From: a virus | Direction: 5' to 3' (one strand) | IMG/VR virus record: IMGVR_UViG_3300036864_000108 | Span: 1-64,000 of that record | DNA length: 64,000 nt | In this document: piece by piece, positions 28,543 to 35,773 of the stretch | Position numbering within the stretch: position 1 is the first letter of the stretch | How the letters are laid out: each line of letters opens with the position of its first letter | Notes under the pieces: generated by a model | The model's database searches: none | What the model was told of the DNA's origin: nothing | The model's input: the letters and a program-made list of their open reading frames with translations, nothing else | Made by a program: the position numbers and the translations under genes

Positions 28543-28557
28543 ACGACAGGAGAGGTC

Positions 28558-28905
28558 ATGACCGACGTTTCGATCTTCGACACCGAATTGAAGCGCACCT
28601 CGGACTACCTGGAGTACTTGGAGAAGCTGCGGCATCACGGGAAGGACTTGGCGGATGCGATCAACACGACGGCGGGGCTGCTGGAGTTGAAGCTGCGGGC
28701 GCATGTCCGTGCGAACTCGGGCAGGTACGGCGGCGCGAACGCGTACAACACGGCCCGGCTGGCGATGAAGCCGGTGAAGCATGCGGGCGGGTCGGCGCAG
28801 GAGATCGCGAATTCGGCGCGCGCCGCGTTGATCATCTATCAGCGTCGGATCGTGACCCCGTACATGGAGGAGCCGGTCAAGTCACCATTCGACGTCGAAC
28901 ACTGA
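28558..28905 (+). CDS. hypothetical protein after the transfer repeats
   Basis: A 115-residue helical protein: DTELKRTSDYLEYLEKLRHHGKDLADAINTTAGLLELKLRAHVRANSG, YNTARLAMKPVKHAGG, AQEIANSARAALIIYQRRIVTPYME. ACAGGAGAGG precedes the ATG. Its conserved place downstream of the translocase and repeats suggests a transfer or spread role, but I cannot name the family. Confidence 0.7.
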   Translation: MTDVSIFDTELKRTSDYLEYLEKLRHHGKDLADAINTTAGLLELKLRAHVRANSGRYGGANAYNTARLAMKPVKHAGGSAQEIANSARAALIIYQRRIVTPYMEEPVKSPFDVEH

Positions 28906-28949
28906 CGTAGCCGTCTGTGTCTGGCGCGTGTCATGCTGGAGACTGAACT

Positions 28950-29255
28950 GTGAGCGAGGACAAGACCATGGACGTGCAAGCCGAGTGGGACGGCCAGCCC
29001 TTCGCCGACCTGCGCACCACTGGCCTGTTGTGGCTGATCAACGCCAGCGTGTTCCACCCCCGCGGCTACGCCTTGGCGTTGCATTCCGACGAATCCGGGG
29101 ACTGCGTCGGCTGGTCACTGCTAGGCGACGGGTCCGAACCGTGGACGTTCCCGGATGACTGCGACGCCGAGTTCACTGCCGCGTCCCGCCTATTCGCAGG
29201 CCCTGAACCGGGGACCGCTGCGACGTCGAAGCCCGCGGGTTCCTCGCCGAGTTGA
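28950..29255 (+). CDS. conserved hypothetical protein
   Basis: A 101-residue protein: GLLWLINASVFHPRGYALALHSDESGDCVGWSLLGDGSEPWTFPDDCDAEF. The sequence WLINxxVFHPRGYALALH...LLGDGSEPW.F recurs in actinophages and Streptomyces mobile elements, with no known function. The GTG at 28950 has GGAGA upstream; an ATG six codons later is possible. Confidence 0.72.
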   Translation: MSEDKTMDVQAEWDGQPFADLRTTGLLWLINASVFHPRGYALALHSDESGDCVGWSLLGDGSEPWTFPDDCDAEFTAASRLFAGPEPGTAATSKPAGSSPS

Positions 29256-29279
29256 CCAACCGCAGGTGGGAGGTTCGCT

Positions 29280-29630
29280 GTGCGTGAGTTGGAGCGGGAG
29301 CACGCCCGCCTGTCGGCTGCCCGGGCGTTGGGGGAACGGCATCCGCATTGGTATCTGCATCGCGGCATGGTGTGGTGGGTCGTGTTCAGCGCGGCGGTGA
29401 TCGGCGCTGTGTTGTGGGCGGGACGTGAGGGCGCCGCGGTGCTGGCCCGGGTGGACGCCCCGTCGATGCCCCGCCTGTCGCTGCCGGACTTGCCGGGTGT
29501 GCCGTGGCTGACCGTGGCCTGGGTAGTCGCGGTGCTTGCGGTGGTCGGGCTGGCGGTGTGGTTGTGGCACCGCCGGTCCTACGGGTTGCCGTGGCGGTAC
29601 CGGCTGCGACGCCTGTTCCGGCGGTACTGA
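29280..29630 (+). CDS. two-pass membrane protein
   Basis: A 116-residue protein with transmembrane segments WWVVFSAAVIGAVLWA and WLTVAWVVAVLAVVGLAVWLW, separated by a Pro-rich linker, and a very basic C-terminus (YRLRRLFRRY). GGGAGG precedes the GTG. It is the last plus-strand gene before the terminator. It could be a spread (Spd)-like membrane protein of the transfer cassette. Confidence 0.68.
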   Translation: MRELEREHARLSAARALGERHPHWYLHRGMVWWVVFSAAVIGAVLWAGREGAAVLARVDAPSMPRLSLPDLPGVPWLTVAWVVAVLAVVGLAVWLWHRRSYGLPWRYRLRRLFRRY

Positions 29631-29642
29631 CCCCCAGACACG

Positions 29643-29679
29643 AAAAACGCCGCCGCTCCCCCCGAGGGGAGCGGCGGCG
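29643..29679 (-). terminator. strong intrinsic terminator
   Basis: A perfect 14-bp stem: CGCCGCCGCTCCCC (29648-29661) and its complement (29666-29679) with a 4-base loop. On the minus strand the stem is followed by TTTTT (29643-29647). It ends the long structural and lysis transcript and, as a hairpin, may also stop the converging transfer-cassette transcript. Confidence 0.85.
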
Positions 29680-29709
29680 TAATGACCCGCCAGAAGGGCG
29701 TGGCCGAGT

Positions 29710-30003
29710 CTAGCGGGGCGGCGGCCCAGGGTCGTCGATGACCCCACCCAAGTCGCGGACGCCTTTTTCGAACCGGCCGATCCGGTGCGGCGGCAGCGTC
29801 GGCGGCGCGTTGCTTTTCGTCAGGTACCCGGCTGCCCATGCCACCGCACCGACCAGGGCGGCGGCCAGCGCCGGGTCCAGTGTGTAGCCGAGCGCGTCGG
29901 CGACGAGGACGAGGATGGTGGCGGCGACACCGGTGATCCCGGTGGCGGCCATTTTGCGGGTGGGCGCGGCCGACGGCTGACTCACCTTCCGGTGGGTGCT
30001 CAC
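29710..30003 (-). CDS. putative holin
   Basis: A protein of about 97 residues with two transmembrane segments (ITGVAATILVLVADALGY and AALAAALVGAVAWAAGYL) joined by a short turn, and a polar C-terminus. It is the last gene of the structural and lysis transcript, downstream of two lysin genes, which fits a class II holin. The second GTG (30003) overlaps the upstream TGA; the first GTG (30006) is equally possible. Confidence 0.68.
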   Translation of the reverse strand: MSTHRKVSQPSAAPTRKMAATGITGVAATILVLVADALGYTLDPALAAALVGAVAWAAGYLTKSNAPPTLPPHRIGRFEKGVRDLGGVIDDPGPPPR

Positions 30004-30176
30004 CACGTTGTCAGCCGAAGTCGCATATTGGGGCTGTGCGTCACGTCGGGGCCGTGAACGCAGCCGGCGTGCGGGGGCCGGTCGTCGAACTGGACGGGTT
30101 GGCCTTCGTCGATCACCCGGTCGATGTTCTCATCGGGGGTGTCGGGCTCGTCAAACTCGTCGGTCGGCCCGGTCAT
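30000..30176 (-). CDS. small acidic hypothetical protein
   Basis: A 58-residue ORF: TGPTDEFDEPDTPDENIDRV, QFDDRPPHAGCVHG, ending MRLRLTTW. The first half is very acidic. ATGA at the start and GTGA at the stop tie it to both neighbours. Unknown function. Confidence 0.55.
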   Translation of the reverse strand: MTGPTDEFDEPDTPDENIDRVIDEGQPVQFDDRPPHAGCVHGPDVTHSPNMRLRLTTW

Positions 30177-30670
30177 GCGACGCCTCGTCTCGCCGCCTCG
30201 TCGTTTGTCGCCACCGAGATGCGGGCAACGTCAGCGTCGGACAGCCCAGCCAGCCCCTTGTCGAGGAGAGCCTGCGCCAACGCGGCCTCGTCCACGTCCC
30301 CGGCCGGCTGGGCGGCGAGCGCGTCCAGTTTCGCGCCGAGGCCAGTCAGGTCCGGCGCGCCCGCCTTGACGATCGCAGCTGCGGACGTCTTCAGTGCGTC
30401 GAGCTCGGCCTGGGTGATCTGGGTGGTGGTGTCGTGCGCGATGTGCGCCTTCCGTAGCGCGTTCAGGACGGCCATGCTGGACAGGCCGTACACCAGTCCG
30501 GGGCCGACGAGGTACTGGTTGGCGTTGCCGGTGACTTGCACGCAGGCCAACCTGGGGCCGTGGGTTGCTGCCACGATTTCCCTCCTGATCGCCGCGACGA
30601 GGGTGGTGAGCATCCACTGCTGGTCGGCCGTGTTGAGGGTCATGGGCGTGATTGCTTCGGGTGCCGTCAA
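30173..30670 (-). CDS. structural or accessory hypothetical protein
   Basis: A 165-residue protein starting with TTG, which has AGGAGG 7 bases upstream. It has TADQQWMLTTLVAAIRREIVAA, GLVYGLSSMAVLNALRKAHI, a helix AELDALKTSAAAIVKA, and an Ala/Asp-rich end. Similar proteins lie near lysins in actinophage genomes with unknown roles. Confidence 0.62.
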   Translation of the reverse strand: MTAPEAITPMTLNTADQQWMLTTLVAAIRREIVAATHGPRLACVQVTGNANQYLVGPGLVYGLSSMAVLNALRKAHIAHDTTTQITQAELDALKTSAAAIVKAGAPDLTGLGAKLDALAAQPAGDVDEAALAQALLDKGLAGLSDADVARISVATNDEAARRGVA

Positions 30671-30683
30671 CGTGTGCCTCCTG

Positions 30684-31202
30684 TCAGGTGACTGCGGTGG
30701 GGGCGAACGTGCCGGTCAGCCACGCCTTGTCGGCGCCGGTCAGCGACCGGGGCGGCGGGGTGAACGGGAACCGTGCCCACGAGGGGCGGGGATGGTAGTC
30801 GCGGCCCATGCGGGCGAGCCCGTCGTAACCGGCGTCGTAGAACTGCACCTGTTCCTGCGCCGCACCGGCGAGACCGGGTTCGTCGCGGACGATCACATGG
30901 ATGTGGGGGTCGAACCCGCCGTGCGCAGCGTCGCGGTACCAGGCGGGGCCGCCGCAGCGGCGACGCAGCTCCACAACGAGCGGTTCGATTTTGGCGGCGG
31001 GGAGGTTCCAGGTGCGCAGGTCCGCGGCCCCGCCACCGGAGTGTGTGCCGGCGCTCGCCGAACCGGAAGCCCAGGAGCCTTGGACGACGACGATGACGGC
31101 CGGGTCGATTCCGGCTGCGGCGGCTGCGGCGTCGATGATCGCGTTCACCCGGCGGGTGACGGTCCCCAGGTTGCGGGTGACCCGCTCACCGGCCCAGGTC
31201 AT
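30684..31202 (-). CDS. lysin, M15-like peptidase with C-terminal motif
   Basis: A 172-residue protein. SAGTHSGGGAADL (H54, D61) and DPHIHVIV (H100, H102) give the zinc ligands of M15-type peptidoglycan peptidases that cut D-Ala-containing peptides. A Pro-rich linker leads to LTGADKAWLTGTFAPTAVT, a short tail also found in the next lysin. The ATG at 31202 overlaps the upstream stop (ATGA). It probably acts in lysis after release through the holin. Confidence 0.75.
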   Translation of the reverse strand: MTWAGERVTRNLGTVTRRVNAIIDAAAAAAGIDPAVIVVVQGSWASGSASAGTHSGGGAADLRTWNLPAAKIEPLVVELRRRCGGPAWYRDAAHGGFDPHIHVIVRDEPGLAGAAQEQVQFYDAGYDGLARMGRDYHPRPSWARFPFTPPPRSLTGADKAWLTGTFAPTAVT

Positions 31203-31870
31203 AGGCGTACCGCTTGGGCGAATGTGCCGGCGAGCCATGCTTTGTCGGCGTCGGCGAGCACCCTGAGGGGCGGGGGGACAGTCTGCCCAGGTTTCCATCC
31301 GCCATAGTCGGCGGTGGTGGCCCGGTCGTGGTCGATCATCCCACCGCACACGCTGACGTTGTTCTTGTACTGCTGAAGTTGCGCCTTGGGTGACCATTTG
31401 CCGCCAGACCAGGCGTACGTTTGCCACCCCCACGCCGCCCACTTGGGGCACAGCCGTTCGATCGCCGCGTACGCCCCGTACACGCCGACGTTTGCGCGAC
31501 CCAAGATCGAGGCGGCGCCGTCGCAGAACGCATGCACCGCGAACCACTCGGCGGACATGAGCCCGGCCGGGTCCGTGTCCAGGGCGAAGTAGATGGGCCG
31601 ACCATCCGGCATCCCGCATGCGGTGGCCGCAGCTTTCGCGCTGACCGCGGCGGCGACACCACGCGGATGCCCGCCGAGCATGAACGACGTGCCTTCCTGG
31701 TACACGGCCACGATGGACAGGCCGGCGGCGGCGAGCCGTTTCGCCTCGGCGGCATCCAGGTTTTTCGCGGAGCCGCGGGACGAGATGTACCTCACCACGA
31801 ACCGCATGCCCCGCGCGTGTAGACACGTCGGGTCGGGTCGGTCAAACGAGTAGTCGCAACCCTCGACCAT
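31199..31870 (-). CDS. lysin, DUF1906 glycoside-hydrolase-like
   Basis: A 223-residue protein: VEGCDYSFDRPD, RFVVRYISSRGSAKNL, EAKRLAAAGLSIVAVYQEG, PIYFALDTDP, VGVYGAYAAIERLC. This matches the Rv2525c/DUF1906 TIM-barrel-like fold found in actinobacterial phage lysins and related to GH25. The C-terminus LADADKAWLAGTFAQAVRL repeats the motif of the peptidase lysin. GGGGGCGAGCG precedes the ATG. Confidence 0.8.
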   Translation of the reverse strand: MVEGCDYSFDRPDPTCLHARGMRFVVRYISSRGSAKNLDAAEAKRLAAAGLSIVAVYQEGTSFMLGGHPRGVAAAVSAKAAATACGMPDGRPIYFALDTDPAGLMSAEWFAVHAFCDGAASILGRANVGVYGAYAAIERLCPKWAAWGWQTYAWSGGKWSPKAQLQQYKNNVSVCGGMIDHDRATTADYGGWKPGQTVPPPLRVLADADKAWLAGTFAQAVRL

Positions 31871-31928
31871 TCGCTCGCCCCCTAATGTGGCATGATTTGA
31901 CCCGAATCCCGCTGAGGAAGGATCGCAA

Positions 31929-32285
31929 ATGGCACGCAAGGTTGTGACCGAGCTGACTGACGACATGGACGGTCGGTCAGAGGCCGTCGAAACTGTGACG
32001 TTCGGGTACCGCGGGAAGTTGTACGAGATCGACTTGTCGCAGCGGAACGTGGAGCGGCTGGACAAGGCTCTGTCCCCGTTTGTGGAGAAGGCCCGTCCCG
32101 TCCGCGCCAGCAACGACGGGCGGACGCTTTCCAGGCGCGCCCTGTCGGGGAGCAACGGCAAGGGCAAGCTTGTTGATGTGAAGGCTGTCCGGGAGTGGGC
32201 GCGTGGGCAGGGTATCGAGTTGAAGGCCCGCGGCCGGATCCCCGCGCAGGTCGTGGAGCGGTACAAGCAGGAGACCGGCGTCTAG
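31929..32285 (+). CDS. lsr2: Lsr2-family nucleoid protein
   Basis: A 118-residue Lsr2 homologue. The N-terminal oligomerisation part is VVTELTDDMDGRSEAVETVTFGYRGKLYEIDLS. The C-terminal DNA-binding part is VKAVREWARGQGIELKARGRIPAQVVERY, with RGR (101-103) contacting the AT minor groove. Host Lsr2 silences foreign AT-rich DNA; a phage copy could imitate it or counteract it. It lies on the plus strand alone in the lysis region, with GAGGAAGG before the ATG, so it is likely expressed in the lysogen. Confidence 0.9.
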   Translation: MARKVVTELTDDMDGRSEAVETVTFGYRGKLYEIDLSQRNVERLDKALSPFVEKARPVRASNDGRTLSRRALSGSNGKGKLVDVKAVREWARGQGIELKARGRIPAQVVERYKQETGV

Positions 32286-32298
32286 CGGCGCGGCTCGA

Positions 32299-33084
32299 TC
32301 ATGCCGCCGCCTTCGGTCGTGTGACTGGGTCTCCGACAGGGTGGCGCATCAAGAACACGAGTAGAGATTTGTCTCGCTTTCCGCAGTTGCAGGACTTGCA
32401 CGCGGGAGCGTAGTTGGTCCAGTGGTTCGAACCACCATGCCGACTTGCCTCAATGTGGTCGACAGTCTCGGCGGGAGCGCCGCAGTAAACGCACGCATCG
32501 TGGCCGATGATGTTGATGTAGTCGAGTGTTTCCGAGTCCCTTGAGGCGAGCTGGCGCGCACGCTGGATAGCCCTGCGGTAGGCGCGGTATGCCTCCACGT
32601 TCACGTGTCGCCATTGCTTGTGATAGGCGCTTCGTGCCGCCCGATTGGCTTTCTGGTAATCACTTGCAGCACGTTTATGCCGTTCGGGGTCGGCATGGTA
32701 GCGACGGATCTGCGATTCCCGGTGACACGTCTTGCAGGTCCCGTTCTTGGGTCGAGCATTTTCTGGTGTTCGTGGATGTCCGCAAGGAAACCACTCTGGG
32801 TCCGGGCGATGAATCGCTCGGCCCTCGGCTGCTGCCTTAGCCTCGTTGCGTCGCCGTTCTCGTTCTAGCGCACAGGGTCTGCATCCTTTCGCGGACCCAT
32901 CGGAGCGATAGTAGGTGTTCTCTGGCGTATTGGCATGACCGCACGGCCGAACGGATCGGTCAGGGCAGTTGGCAGCTCGCTTGGCACGTCGCTGCGCGTT
33001 ATGATATTCGCGACATCCCCGACTAGGTGTGATGTTCTCAGGTGTCCGGAGATGACCGTTGACACAATGTGTACGCTTGCCCAT
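32299..33084 (-). CDS. HNH endonuclease with repeated zinc modules
   Basis: A 261-residue protein. Three repeats of the form C-(N/G)-GH-xx-TPEN (HCVNGHLRTPEN, PCGHANTPEN, PCGHPRTPEN), each followed by a CxxC-like pair, precede a basic linker. The HNH core is CVYCGAPAETVDHIEASRHGGSNHWTNYAPACKSCNCGK. It looks like a free-standing homing-type nuclease. The coding DNA is less GC-rich than its neighbours, consistent with invasion. It converges on lsr2. Confidence 0.85.
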   Translation of the reverse strand: MGKRTHCVNGHLRTPENITPSRGCREYHNAQRRAKRAANCPDRSVRPCGHANTPENTYYRSDGSAKGCRPCALERERRRNEAKAAAEGRAIHRPDPEWFPCGHPRTPENARPKNGTCKTCHRESQIRRYHADPERHKRAASDYQKANRAARSAYHKQWRHVNVEAYRAYRRAIQRARQLASRDSETLDYINIIGHDACVYCGAPAETVDHIEASRHGGSNHWTNYAPACKSCNCGKRDKSLLVFLMRHPVGDPVTRPKAAA

Positions 33085-33113
33085 GTCGACCTGCTCTCAT
33101 CAGGTTGGCCACG

Positions 33114-33142
33114 CCCCGGGACGGTTACCGCCGTCGCCGGGG
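33114..33142 (+). other. intergenic hairpin with T-rich flank
   Basis: CCCCGG (33114-33119) pairs with CCGGGG (33137-33142), enclosing ACGG/CCGT. On the plus strand it is followed by TTTCTCTT. It lies between the papain-like gene and the HNH gene (both minus), so a pl-strand terminator has no obvious transcript to end. It may be a scar of HNH insertion. Confidence 0.3.
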
Positions 33143-33154
33143 TTTCTCTTGATT

Positions 33155-33829
33155 CTACGCCTTATGCTTCGGTCGTGCTCTTCGCACAGGGACGCAACAC
33201 TCACCATCTTCACTCAGCAGGCGACCTAGGTCGGACCATAGAAGCCACGCATCGCCCCTGAGACTCCAGTCAGCACCCCACGAGTTCCGAAGAAGCACTG
33301 CTTGGCGTTTCACAGATACGCCGCGGACGAGGATCGCGTGTCCACCGACGACCGACCCGGTGGGCCGGATGTAGCCGTTGGCGTCGGTCCGCATCATCCC
33401 CGAATACCACGGGATCCCGAGCACACAAGGTCCGTGGTAGGCGATGGCTTCAAGAGCATCGGGGAGACTGAAGGCCCACCTGTATTCGGTCATGTACCCG
33501 GCCTCGGTGACCGCCTTCGCACCGGCGATGACGGACGAGCCTTCGTATGATTCGCCGGGCCACTGGTCGAGCTGCTGCGCGCGGCGGTACAACAGATGGC
33601 CGGTGTCGTTGGTGATGTGGGCTATGACTGTGGGTCGGGCGGCGAGCTCGGCCGCCCACGAGAAGCCGACGCACGCCCCGACGTTCCCTTGATCCAATAC
33701 GACGGGACACGCCCAGGTGTAGGAGCGGGGCGGGCGGGGCGCACCCAGCAACGTGCGGATCGGGAATCCGCGGGAGCGTTCGTCGAACTCGACGCGCCGC
33801 CCTAGGCCGTGCTCCGGCGGGGTGGTCAC
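33155..33829 (-). CDS. papain-like cysteine protease
   Basis: A 224-residue C1-type peptidase. Catalytic elements appear in order: oxyanion Gln47 and Cys53 in LDQGNVGACVGFSWA, His164 in GGHAILVRGV, and Asn182 in LRNSWGADW. No signal peptide or pro-region is seen. Phages of actinomycetes occasionally carry such proteases near tail or lysis genes; whether it processes virion proteins or cuts host proteins is unknown. GTG start, 4-base overlap with the upstream gene. Confidence 0.85.
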   Translation of the reverse strand: MTTPPEHGLGRRVEFDERSRGFPIRTLLGAPRPPRSYTWACPVVLDQGNVGACVGFSWAAELAARPTVIAHITNDTGHLLYRRAQQLDQWPGESYEGSSVIAGAKAVTEAGYMTEYRWAFSLPDALEAIAYHGPCVLGIPWYSGMMRTDANGYIRPTGSVVGGHAILVRGVSVKRQAVLLRNSWGADWSLRGDAWLLWSDLGRLLSEDGECCVPVRRARPKHKA

Positions 33830-34242
33830 GGTTTGGTCCCGCAGTCGATCCGGTCCGGCCTGAATTTGATCAGATCGGCGATCCGTTTCGCGTCCGGTTT
33901 GGGTTTGCGTTGCTCAGCCGCGATCGCAGTGTCGATCAGCTGGGCTTGGCGAGCGTTGCTGGCGTCCTGGGTGACGCACTGCGTGTACACGACCTGAGCG
34001 AGCTTGTCCGCGTTCCGGCTGATCTGCTGTTGCTGGCCTTCGCTGCGGACCGCGAAGACGACACCACCCACAGCAAGCCCAAGGACAGCGATGCCCGCGA
34101 CGATCCGGATGTTCCACTGCGACCGGGCGATGTCCGCCTCAGACTGAACAGTCCGCATCCCGAGTTCTTGCACAGACCGGCGCAGCGCGGGAACTTCCCT
34201 AGTCAGATCGCTGAGGAGATTGGTCAACTCCTGGTCGGTCAT
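33826..34242 (-). CDS. membrane protein, possible second holin or spanin-like
   Basis: A 138-residue protein: coiled-coil N-terminus (TDQELTNLLSDLTREVPALRRSVQELGMRT), one transmembrane segment (IRIVAGIAVLGLAVGGVVFAV) and a polar C-terminus. ATG at 34242 overlaps the upstream gene by 44 bases; an ATG at 34263 is possible. It sits in the lysis region. Confidence 0.65.
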   Translation of the reverse strand: MTDQELTNLLSDLTREVPALRRSVQELGMRTVQSEADIARSQWNIRIVAGIAVLGLAVGGVVFAVRSEGQQQQISRNADKLAQVVYTQCVTQDASNARQAQLIDTAIAAEQRKPKPDAKRIADLIKFRPDRIDCGTKP

Positions 34243-34393
34243 CGGCCCCCCCGTTCCCCTCATTTTTGATCTCGGCGATGACGGTGGACAGTCGTTCGAT
34301 GGCCCGTTCCAGTTCGTCGGCGACCAGCTCCAGCTTGGCCTGCAACGCGGCGCGGGTCACCAGGTCAGTCACCTCGTCATGTTCTTTGCTCAT
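34199..34393 (-). CDS. small helical protein
   Basis: A 64-residue protein: SKEHDEVTDLVTRAALQAKLELVADELERAIERLSTVIAEIKNEG, then a polar tail. One long amphipathic helix. Its C-terminal 15 codons overlap the start of the next gene. Unknown role. Confidence 0.6.
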   Translation of the reverse strand: MSKEHDEVTDLVTRAALQAKLELVADELERAIERLSTVIAEIKNEGNGGADDRPGVDQSPQRSD

Positions 34394-34608
34394 GGGTGCA
34401 GGCCCCGATCCCGCATCGCTAGGTCACGCAGAAGATTCTGGGTGTCCTCCAGGACTTGGGTGGCGGCGACCAGCGCCGGTATCACCTTGTCAGCGGTGGT
34501 GCCGTGTAGTTGCGTCAGTTGCGCTTCGAGCCGGTCAGCGCGTTCCTGCTCACGGCGGATCTGCTGTCTGGCGAACACGAACAGTGCGGCGGCGACGATG
34601 CCGGGCAT
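34390..34608 (-). CDS. holin-like membrane protein, C-terminal part
   Basis: A 72-residue ORF with an N-terminal transmembrane segment (MPGIVAAALFVFARQQIRREQ) and coiled coil (ERADRLEAQLTQLHGTTADKVIPALVAATQVLEDTQNLLRDLA). Similar actinophage proteins have a short extra N-terminus ending in LLAQYG before the membrane segment. That part is found just upstream in another frame, so this gene may be frameshifted. Confidence 0.62.
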   Translation of the reverse strand: MPGIVAAALFVFARQQIRREQERADRLEAQLTQLHGTTADKVIPALVAATQVLEDTQNLLRDLAMRDRGLHP

Positions 34609-34684
34609 CAAGAACTCCGTACTGCGCGAGAAGGTTGAAGGCGTTCGCGGCATCGAAGTTCGGGGCATCACCACCGATCAGCAT
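34550..34684 (-). pseudogene. detached N-terminus of the holin-like gene
   Basis: A 44-codon frame begins MLIGGDAPNFDAANAFNLLAQYGVLDA 4 bases after the upstream stop, then turns into arginine-rich shadow sequence. LLAQYGVL joined to MPGIVAAALFVF of the next frame would give a normal holin-like protein. The frames differ by one base near GTTCTTGATG (about 34605-34612). Confidence 0.45.
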
Positions 34685-34688
34685 CCGA

Positions 34689-34883
34689 TCACTCTGGTGC
34701 CTCGTCGAGAAGGTCCCGGCCCACCAACAGCCGCAGCACACCCTGCATCTGCCGGGTGAGCGCGGCGACTTGAGCGATGTGCTCGGCCTGCGTCGCCGTG
34801 CCCGCGTTCACCTTGTCCAGGTAGGTGCGGTTCGCTAGGAACGCCTGCCGGACACGGACGTGGAGTTCAGCCCGGGTCGTCAC
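34689..34883 (-). CDS. small hypothetical protein
   Basis: A 64-residue protein: TTRAELHVRVRQAFLANRTYLDKVNAGTATQAEHIAQVAALTRQMQGVLRLLVGRDLLDE. Helical, found as a small neighbour of minor tail and lysis genes in related phages. GTG start overlaps the upstream stop (GTGA). Confidence 0.6.
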   Translation of the reverse strand: MTTRAELHVRVRQAFLANRTYLDKVNAGTATQAEHIAQVAALTRQMQGVLRLLVGRDLLDEAPE

Positions 34884-35773
34884 GACGCCTCGGACGGGTA
34901 CGCCGTGGCCTCGGCTGCGGCGAGAGCTTGATAAAACTCGGTCTCGGTCAAGAACCCGTTGATCACCAATGTGCGCATCACGGACGCGACGACAGCCAGC
35001 GACGACGAGTTGGCGGCCCGCAACTGCGTGTCAGTAACCGAGATGTCGGAACCAAGAGTGGGGGCTATGACGTACTGCGAGTCGCGCATGGCCTGCTGGT
35101 AGTCGGCCAGCGCCCCCGCTGCGATCTCGAACGCGATCCCGCCGCAGGCGTGCGCCGTCGACCAGGTGGCACCAGCGGACGTGTCGAACGCATCCGAACG
35201 CCACTGGGTTTCCATCCCATGGTCGGCGATCGACGGGTCGGCGATCCCTTCCTCTGCGATCTCCGTCCAGTTCGTGTTCGGGGTGATCAGCGAGGCTGTG
35301 GCGGCGGCGAACATGCCGTAGGAACGGGAATCGGAACGCAACTCTGCGTCCAACGTGATCGGCAGGGTGTCCGCGGACGCACTGATCGCTGTCTTCACCG
35401 AGCCTGGCACGACAGGGGCTGCCGCGTCGGCGCCGGTGGCCTGGTTGACGATCCATATCAGCCCGTCCGTCGCCGTCTGCGGCGTCAAATCCAGGGTCCC
35501 TGTCCACCCCGCCGAGCCGACAAGCGCGTAGGCGACGCCGATGCGGCGACGCTGCGACCCCGCATACAGGACACTAGTGACCGCCGTCCAGGTGAGACCC
35601 GTGCCGGTGACCGTGATGTTGGGGGCGATGCTGCCGCCCTCCAGCCCGGTGCCCCAGTGCGTGAACAGGATCGAGTCCGCGTCCGCAGTGACCGACGCGG
35701 TGGTGGATGCCACGGTTTGGGCGGCGGTGAGACTCCCGCCCTGCGTCTTCGCAGTGATCGCGATGATGGCCAC
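34880..35773 (-). CDS. virion fibre-like protein
   Basis: A 297-residue beta-rich protein: TAAQTVASTTASVTADADSILFTHWGTGL, TGTGLTWTAVTSVLYAGSQRRRIGVAYALVG, ACGGIAFEIAAG. The block GLTW..V....R...A....G ... GGIA.EI recurs in the proteins at 51125, 51851 and 55822, so this is a duplicated surface domain. The last 60 residues are helical. GTG directly follows the upstream TGA. Confidence 0.68.
   Translation of the reverse strand: MAIIAITAKTQGGSLTAAQTVASTTASVTADADSILFTHWGTGLEGGSIAPNITVTGTGLTWTAVTSVLYAGSQRRRIGVAYALVGSAGWTGTLDLTPQTATDGLIWIVNQATGADAAAPVVPGSVKTAISASADTLPITLDAELRSDSRSYGMFAAATASLITPNTNWTEIAEEGIADPSIADHGMETQWRSDAFDTSAGATWSTAHACGGIAFEIAAGALADYQQAMRDSQYVIAPTLGSDISVTDTQLRAANSSSLAVVASVMRTLVINGFLTETEFYQALAAAEATAYPSEAS

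Noticed and set aside
30036-31307. 423-codon plus-strand frame over holin and lysin genes
   Set aside because: It is the complement of well-supported minus-strand lysin genes with catalytic motifs.
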